From a candidate division TA06 bacterium (GTDB lineage Bacteria; Ratteibacteria; UBA8468; MWAK01), in assembly GCA_022704925.1 (NCBI GenBank), contig JAKJFK010000008.1:1-20939 (forward strand): a stretch of 20,939 nt of DNA, written 5' to 3'. The first letter of the stretch is position 1; each line of letters starts with the position of its first letter. Shown here piece by piece: positions 17,433 to 20,939 of the stretch. The notes under the pieces were generated by a model. That model had not been told where the DNA came from, searched no databases, and saw nothing but the letters and a program-made list of their open reading frames with translations. Both the position numbers and the translations under genes were made by a program.

Positions 17433-18458
17433 ATGGCCAGCAGAAGAGTCAGGTTGAAGGATATCGCCGCAAGGGCGGGCGTGTCGGCCATGACCGTTTC
17501 GCGCGTCCTCAACCAGCATGCCCACGTTTCGGAGGTGGTCCGGGCCCGGGTCCTGCAGCTGGTCAAGGAGTACGACTATCAGCCGAATTTCATCGCCCGG
17601 AGCCTGGTCAGCCGGCGGAGCCGGACGGTCGGTTTTCTGGTCCCGGCCATCAACCTCTCCTACTTTTTCGAGATCATCCGGGGCATCGAGACCGTTTTCG
17701 GCCGGAACGGCTACCACCTGATCCTGGGCCACACCGGCGAGGATGCCGCCCGGGAGCGGGCCGAACTGGGCGTCCTGCGTTCCCGGCAGGTGGACGGACT
17801 GATCATCGCCCCGGCCCTCAACGTCAACGACATCGAGCCCTACCTGGCACTGCAGAAGTTGGAGCTGCCGGCGGTCTTCGTCGACCGCTGCTTCCCCGGC
17901 CTGGAGTGCTCCTACGTTTACTCCAACGACCAGGCGGGCGGCCGGCTGGTCGGCGAACTCCTGCTGCGGCTGGGCCACCGCCGGATTGCCTTCCTGGCCG
18001 CGGCGCTAAGAGATCCCGAGTACTGCCGGATGAAAAGCTGCCGGGACTTCCTCGAGGCGGCGGGCGTCAAGACGGATCGGCGGCTGGTTCGGCTGGCCGG
18101 GGTGACCCGGGCCGACGGGTACCGGGAGGCCGGCCATTTGCTGGGGCTGGCCGCGCCGCCGACCGCGGTCTTCGCCCACAACGACGAGGTGGCCATCGGG
18201 GTCTACCAGCGGGCCCGGGAGATGAAGATCCGCATTCCGGGCGACCTGACCGTGATCGGGTACGGCAACCTGCACTGGAGCGGCTACGTTGACCCGCCCC
18301 TGACCACCGTCGACCAGAAGCCCTTCGGGATCGGCTCCGAGGCGGCCCGGGTGCTGCTGGAGCGGATCGAGAAGCGCGGGACCCGGCCCACCCGTATCCT
18401 GGTCGAGCCGGAATTGATAACACGCGGTTCCCACGCCGCTTGCCAACCACGGAGGTGA
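17433..18458 (+). CDS. LacI-family transcriptional regulator
   Basis: The 341-residue protein has an N-terminal LacI helix-turn-helix (VRLKDIAARAGVSAMTVSRVL, about 6-26) with the hinge region near 45-62. A periplasmic-binding-protein-like effector domain follows from RTVGFLVPAI (about 64) to the end. Motifs DGLIIAP, VFVDR, LGHRRIAFLA, AVFAHNDEVAIG and LTVIGYGN are typical. Effector domains of this type usually bind sugars or other small molecules; the ligand is unknown. GGAGG five bases before the ATG supports the start. The M24 gene begins two bases after its stop, so they form one operon. It probably regulates itself and the divergent creatininase-family gene through the dyad between them. 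Confidence 0.92.
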   Translation: MASRRVRLKDIAARAGVSAMTVSRVLNQHAHVSEVVRARVLQLVKEYDYQPNFIARSLVSRRSRTVGFLVPAINLSYFFEIIRGIETVFGRNGYHLILGHTGEDAARERAELGVLRSRQVDGLIIAPALNVNDIEPYLALQKLELPAVFVDRCFPGLECSYVYSNDQAGGRLVGELLLRLGHRRIAFLAAALRDPEYCRMKSCRDFLEAAGVKTDRRLVRLAGVTRADGYREAGHLLGLAAPPTAVFAHNDEVAIGVYQRAREMKIRIPGDLTVIGYGNLHWSGYVDPPLTTVDQKPFGIGSEAARVLLERIEKRGTRPTRILVEPELITRGSHAACQPRR

Positions 18459-18460
18459 GC

Positions 18461-19627
18461 ATGTCAAAGGGAATCAGCCGGACGGAGTTCCAGGAGCGCT
18501 GGCGGCGGCTGCAGGCCGGCCTGGCGAAACTGGACCTGGACGCGGCGCTGGTCCATTCCAACGAGGCCGATTTTGCCAACGTGCGCTACCTGTCCGACTA
18601 CTGGCCGATCTTCGAGAGCGCCGGCGTCTTCATTCCCCGGCAGGGAGAGCCGGTCCTGCTGATCGGCCCCGAGAGCGAAACCTTTGCCGCCAGCCACAGC
18701 CGGATTCCCGGGTTCAGGATGCTGCTGGAATACCGGGAATCGGCCGAGCCGGAGTACCCGACCATTCCCGTCTCCAGTTTCCGGGAGGTCTTCCGGGAGG
18801 GTATGGCGGGAAGGAAACTGAAGCGGCTGGGCATCATCGGCCACAGCATCTTTCCGGCCTTCATCCAGGATAAGCTGCGGAAGGAGTTTCCCGGCCTGGA
18901 GCTGGTCAAGGCCGACCAGGTCATCTTCGACCTGCGCGCCGTCAAGAGCCCGGCCGAGATCGACCTGCTGCGGCGCGGTTTCCGGATCAGCGAACGGGCG
19001 GTGGCCCGGGTGATCGCCGAGCTGGCTCCGGGCCGGACCGAGCTGGAGATGGTAGGCACGGCCCAGGCGGCCATCTACCAGGGCGGCGGCGAGTACGAGG
19101 CCCACCCGGTTTACGTGTTGGCCGGCCGCCATTCCACCCACGCCATCGGCCGCCCCACCCACCGCCGGATCAGGTCCGGCGAGGTCGTCCAGCTGAACAT
19201 CGGCGCCCGGGTGGCCGGTTATTCGCCCTCGGTCGGCCGGCCGGTCTTCATGGGGCGGATCACGCCGGAGGCGCGCCGCCTCTTTCAGCAGGGGCTGGAC
19301 CTGCACCGCAGGACGATCGAGCTGATGAAGGCCGGGGTGGCGGCCCGGTCGGTGGTGGAGAAGTTCTACGATTACGCCGGGAAGCTCGGCTGCCGCCAGA
19401 ACCTGCTCTACGGGCCCTGCCACGGCCTGGGCCTGATCGAGGTGGAGCGCCCCTGGATGGAGGAGACCTCCGACTACCGGCTCCGGGAGCGGATGACCTT
19501 CCAGGTGGACACCTTCCTCTATAACCGGGATTTCGGTCTCCGCTGGGAAGACGGGGTGGTTGTTACCCGGGATGGCGTGGAGGAGCTATCCAGCCGGTTG
19601 CAGCGGATCATCCAGGTCAGGGGATAG
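18461..19627 (+). CDS. M24-family (creatinase/aminopeptidase P fold) protein with degraded metal site
   Basis: The 388-residue protein has the creatinase N-domain (1-155) and the pita-bread M24 domain (160-388). Catalytic-type His227 (THAIGRP) and His321 (PCHGLGL) are present. The usual metal ligands are altered: the first Asp is Asn246 (LNIGAR), the second is Ser257 (GYSPSVGR), the first Glu is Asp350 (FQVDTFL), and Glu363 (RWEDGVV) is kept. Loss of the Asp pair is known in creatinase, which works without metal, so creatinase-like chemistry or a non-peptidase role is more likely than Xaa-Pro aminopeptidase activity. The ATG at 18461 is chosen because GGAGGTGAGC sits directly before it. The gene follows the regulator by two bases. 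Confidence 0.8.
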   Translation: MSKGISRTEFQERWRRLQAGLAKLDLDAALVHSNEADFANVRYLSDYWPIFESAGVFIPRQGEPVLLIGPESETFAASHSRIPGFRMLLEYRESAEPEYPTIPVSSFREVFREGMAGRKLKRLGIIGHSIFPAFIQDKLRKEFPGLELVKADQVIFDLRAVKSPAEIDLLRRGFRISERAVARVIAELAPGRTELEMVGTAQAAIYQGGGEYEAHPVYVLAGRHSTHAIGRPTHRRIRSGEVVQLNIGARVAGYSPSVGRPVFMGRITPEARRLFQQGLDLHRRTIELMKAGVAARSVVEKFYDYAGKLGCRQNLLYGPCHGLGLIEVERPWMEETSDYRLRERMTFQVDTFLYNRDFGLRWEDGVVVTRDGVEELSSRLQRIIQVRG

Positions 19628-19652
19628 GCAATCGGCCCGAACCAACGGTCAC

Positions 19653-19694
19653 AAAAAAAGCCCCGGCCGGGTTCTCCGGCCGGGGCTCCTTTTT
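19653..19694. terminator. Bidirectional Rho-independent terminator
   Basis: An 11-bp perfect stem (GCCCCGGCCGG, 19660-19670, with CCGGCCGGGGC, 19676-19686) with a 5-nt loop is flanked by seven A residues on the left (19653-19659) and five T residues on the right (19690-19694). It can therefore end both the + strand M24 operon and the minus-strand lipoprotein transcript, which converge here. Confidence 0.9.
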
Positions 19695-19719
19695 GATGAT
19701 GGGAGGCGCGTCGGCAGCC

Positions 19720-20310
19720 TTACTTGACCAGCGTTTCGAAATGGACCTTCCGGGCGAAGGGATAGGAGACCTGCTCCACCTCGATCTCGCCCAGGCTCTT
19801 GAGCATGAGCAGGTCCTTGCCGACGCCCAGTCCGACCAGGTAATCGTAGACGGCCTTGACCCGGCGCTCGGCCAGTTTCAGGTTGTACTCGATGCTCCCT
19901 TCCGGCGAGCAGGTGGCCTCGAGCAGGAACTTCACGCCGCTGGAGGCCTTGATGATCTCGGCATTCTTCTTCAGGATGTTCCTGGTCAGCGGGGTCAATT
20001 CGGCGCTGTCGTAGGGGAAGAAGACATCGCGGATGCCTGGATAGGCCTTCGTCTCCACCGTCACCGGCTTATCCACGTAAACGATTTTCTCCACCGGCTT
20101 CTCGACGATCTTTTCGACCGTGACCACCTTCTCCACCGGCTTCTCGATAATCCGCTCAACCGTCTTCTCGACGACCACCGGTTTCTCGACGACCGCCGCC
20201 GGCTGGTCGATGACGATCGCCCGCGGGCCTACCGGCGACACCTTGCAGGCACAGCCGGCCATGAAAGCCGCTACTGCCACCAGAACCAGCCAAAGCATCC
20301 ATTTCTTCAT
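19720..20310 (-). CDS. Pal/OmpA-like lipoprotein with VEKP-rich linker
   Basis: The 196-residue product has a lipoprotein signal peptide with lipobox MAGC, so Cys20 would be acylated. Residues 38-86 are a repetitive Val/Glu/Lys/Pro linker of units like VEKPV. Residues 93-190 form an OmpA-type peptidoglycan-binding domain with the Pal-like block GSIEYNLKLAERR (138-150). The usual GHxD loop reads EATCS here, so the Asp that contacts diaminopimelate is Ser135, while the following Arg pair is kept. It would sit in the outer membrane and contact, or span towards, the cell wall. GGAGG close to the ATG supports the start. It forms a single-gene unit with its own promoter and terminator. Confidence 0.85.
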   Translation of the reverse strand: MKKWMLWLVLVAVAAFMAGCACKVSPVGPRAIVIDQPAAVVEKPVVVEKTVERIIEKPVEKVVTVEKIVEKPVEKIVYVDKPVTVETKAYPGIRDVFFPYDSAELTPLTRNILKKNAEIIKASSGVKFLLEATCSPEGSIEYNLKLAERRVKAVYDYLVGLGVGKDLLMLKSLGEIEVEQVSYPFARKVHFETLVK

Positions 20311-20388
20311 ACGCCTCCCCCTTTTGATTAAAATTGCACCAGACCGGCTGGATGTTTCCGTTTGGGTTGACAGCGCCTGTATAGATAA

Positions 20389-20417
20389 TTTTTACCTTTT
20401 ATAACCGGTTTTGTCAA
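20389..20417 (-). promoter_or_regulatory. Candidate promoter of the Pal-like lipoprotein gene
   Basis: A perfect -35 TTGACA (20412-20417) and a -10 TAAAAA (20389-20394, four of six) lie 17 bp apart on the minus strand. The -35 is only six bases after the stop codon of the upstream citramalate synthase gene. The AT-rich gap 20311-20423 holds nothing else I recognise. Confidence 0.5.
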
Positions 20418-20423
20418 TAACCT

Positions 20424-20939
20424 CTATGGCCGGTGGCGCGAAACGGCCGATTCCTTGAAGAGCTTGTAGTCGATGCTGTCGGCCAAAGCCTGGAGGCTGG
20501 CCTCGATGATGTTCTCCGAAAGGCCGACCGTGCCCCAGGTCTCCTCCCGGTCGGCCGATTCGATCAGGACCCGGACCTTGGCGGCCGTGGCCGCCTCCGG
20601 GTTGAGCACCCGCACCTTATAATCGGTGAGGCGCAGGTCGGCCAGCGAGGGGTAGAAGGAGAGCAGCGCCTTTCTCAGACTGGCGTCGAGCGCGTTGACC
20701 GGGCCGTCTCCCTCGGCGACGGTGTGCTCGAGGCGGTCGCCCACCTTGACCTTGACCGAGGCCTCCGAGACGATCAGGCCGTTCTTCCGCTCGACGATGA
20801 CCCGGAACTCCTGGACCTGGAAGAAGACGGGCCGCTTGCCGAGCACCTCGGCCACCAGCAGCTGGAAGGAGCCCTCGGCGGCCTCGAACTGGTAGCCGGC
20901 CTTCTCCAGGCGGGCCAGTTCGGCCAGGATCCGGCGGGT
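20424..20939 (-). CDS. cimA: Citramalate synthase, C-terminal part (partial, runs off the window)
   Basis: Only the last 171 codons are in the window, with no start. The sequence covers the end of the linker (EAAEGSFQLL) and the C-terminal LeuA-type regulatory domain, with the diagnostic blocks AEGDGPVNALDASLRKALL, DYKVRVL and the closing TVGLSENIIEASLQALADSIDYKL. This pattern is that of the CimA-type branch of the isopropylmalate/citramalate synthases. The full enzyme condenses pyruvate and acetyl-CoA to (R)-citramalate, the pyruvate route into isoleucine synthesis. The catalytic HMGL-like barrel lies outside the window, so substrate assignment rests on the C-terminal domain only. Confidence 0.85.
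   Translation of the reverse strand, partial: TRRILAELARLEKAGYQFEAAEGSFQLLVAEVLGKRPVFFQVQEFRVIVERKNGLIVSEASVKVKVGDRLEHTVAEGDGPVNALDASLRKALLSFYPSLADLRLTDYKVRVLNPEAATAAKVRVLIESADREETWGTVGLSENIIEASLQALADSIDYKLFKESAVSRHRP

Noticed and set aside
20367-20394. A + strand TTGACA at 20367-20372 facing the lipoprotein promoter, which looked like a second divergent-promoter pair.
   Set aside because: No -10 box lies at a proper distance (GATAAT is only 11 bp away) and no + strand gene follows.

Overview
This is a GC-rich chromosomal stretch from a Gram-negative-type bacterium. It encodes a Pal/OmpA-like lipoprotein and several Sec-exported proteins. Nothing in it fixes the phylum. The mix of a sialate O-acetylesterase-type enzyme, a UroD-like protein, a creatininase/M24/LacI cluster and citramalate synthase resembles uncultured, carbohydrate-degrading lineages (for example PVC-like or neighbouring candidate phyla), but that is a weak inference.

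Layout. Bases 32-2629 are a CRISPR array with a type I-C-like repeat: 39 identical 32-bp repeats, a degenerate terminal repeat and 39 spacers, read on the + strand. No cas gene is in the window; the leader and any cas operon would lie before base 1. A promoter, tRNA-Thr(TGT) and its terminator follow. Next comes a structured, gene-free stretch that ends in a second terminator (to 3028). On the minus strand come a secreted SGNH/sialate-esterase-type enzyme (3070-4680) and a three-gene run (8838 to 5097): a secreted TPR/coiled-coil/trypsin-like protease, an amidohydrolase-fold protein and a UroD-superfamily protein. After these are a secreted PEGA-domain protein (9238-10233), a possible gene relic, and an overlapping addB-addA pair encoding a helicase-nuclease for double-strand break processing.

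Upstream of addB, on the same strand, is a creatininase-family gene. It is divergent from a two-gene + strand operon: a LacI-family regulator and an M24 (creatinase/aminopeptidase P fold) protein that has lost most of its metal ligands. Their 159-bp intergenic region holds two face-to-face promoters, each with a perfect TTGACA box, and a 17-bp dyad where they meet. This reads as a compact switch and is one of the two most interesting parts of the window.

The other is a family of dispersed palindromic repeats in two gene-free regions (4814-4980 and 9031-9158). Their stems differ in sequence but stay perfectly paired around 9-nt loops. The window ends with a Pal-like lipoprotein and the 3' end of a citramalate synthase gene, both on the minus strand. 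No wholly new defence system or mobile element could be supported; the unusual points are listed as findings.
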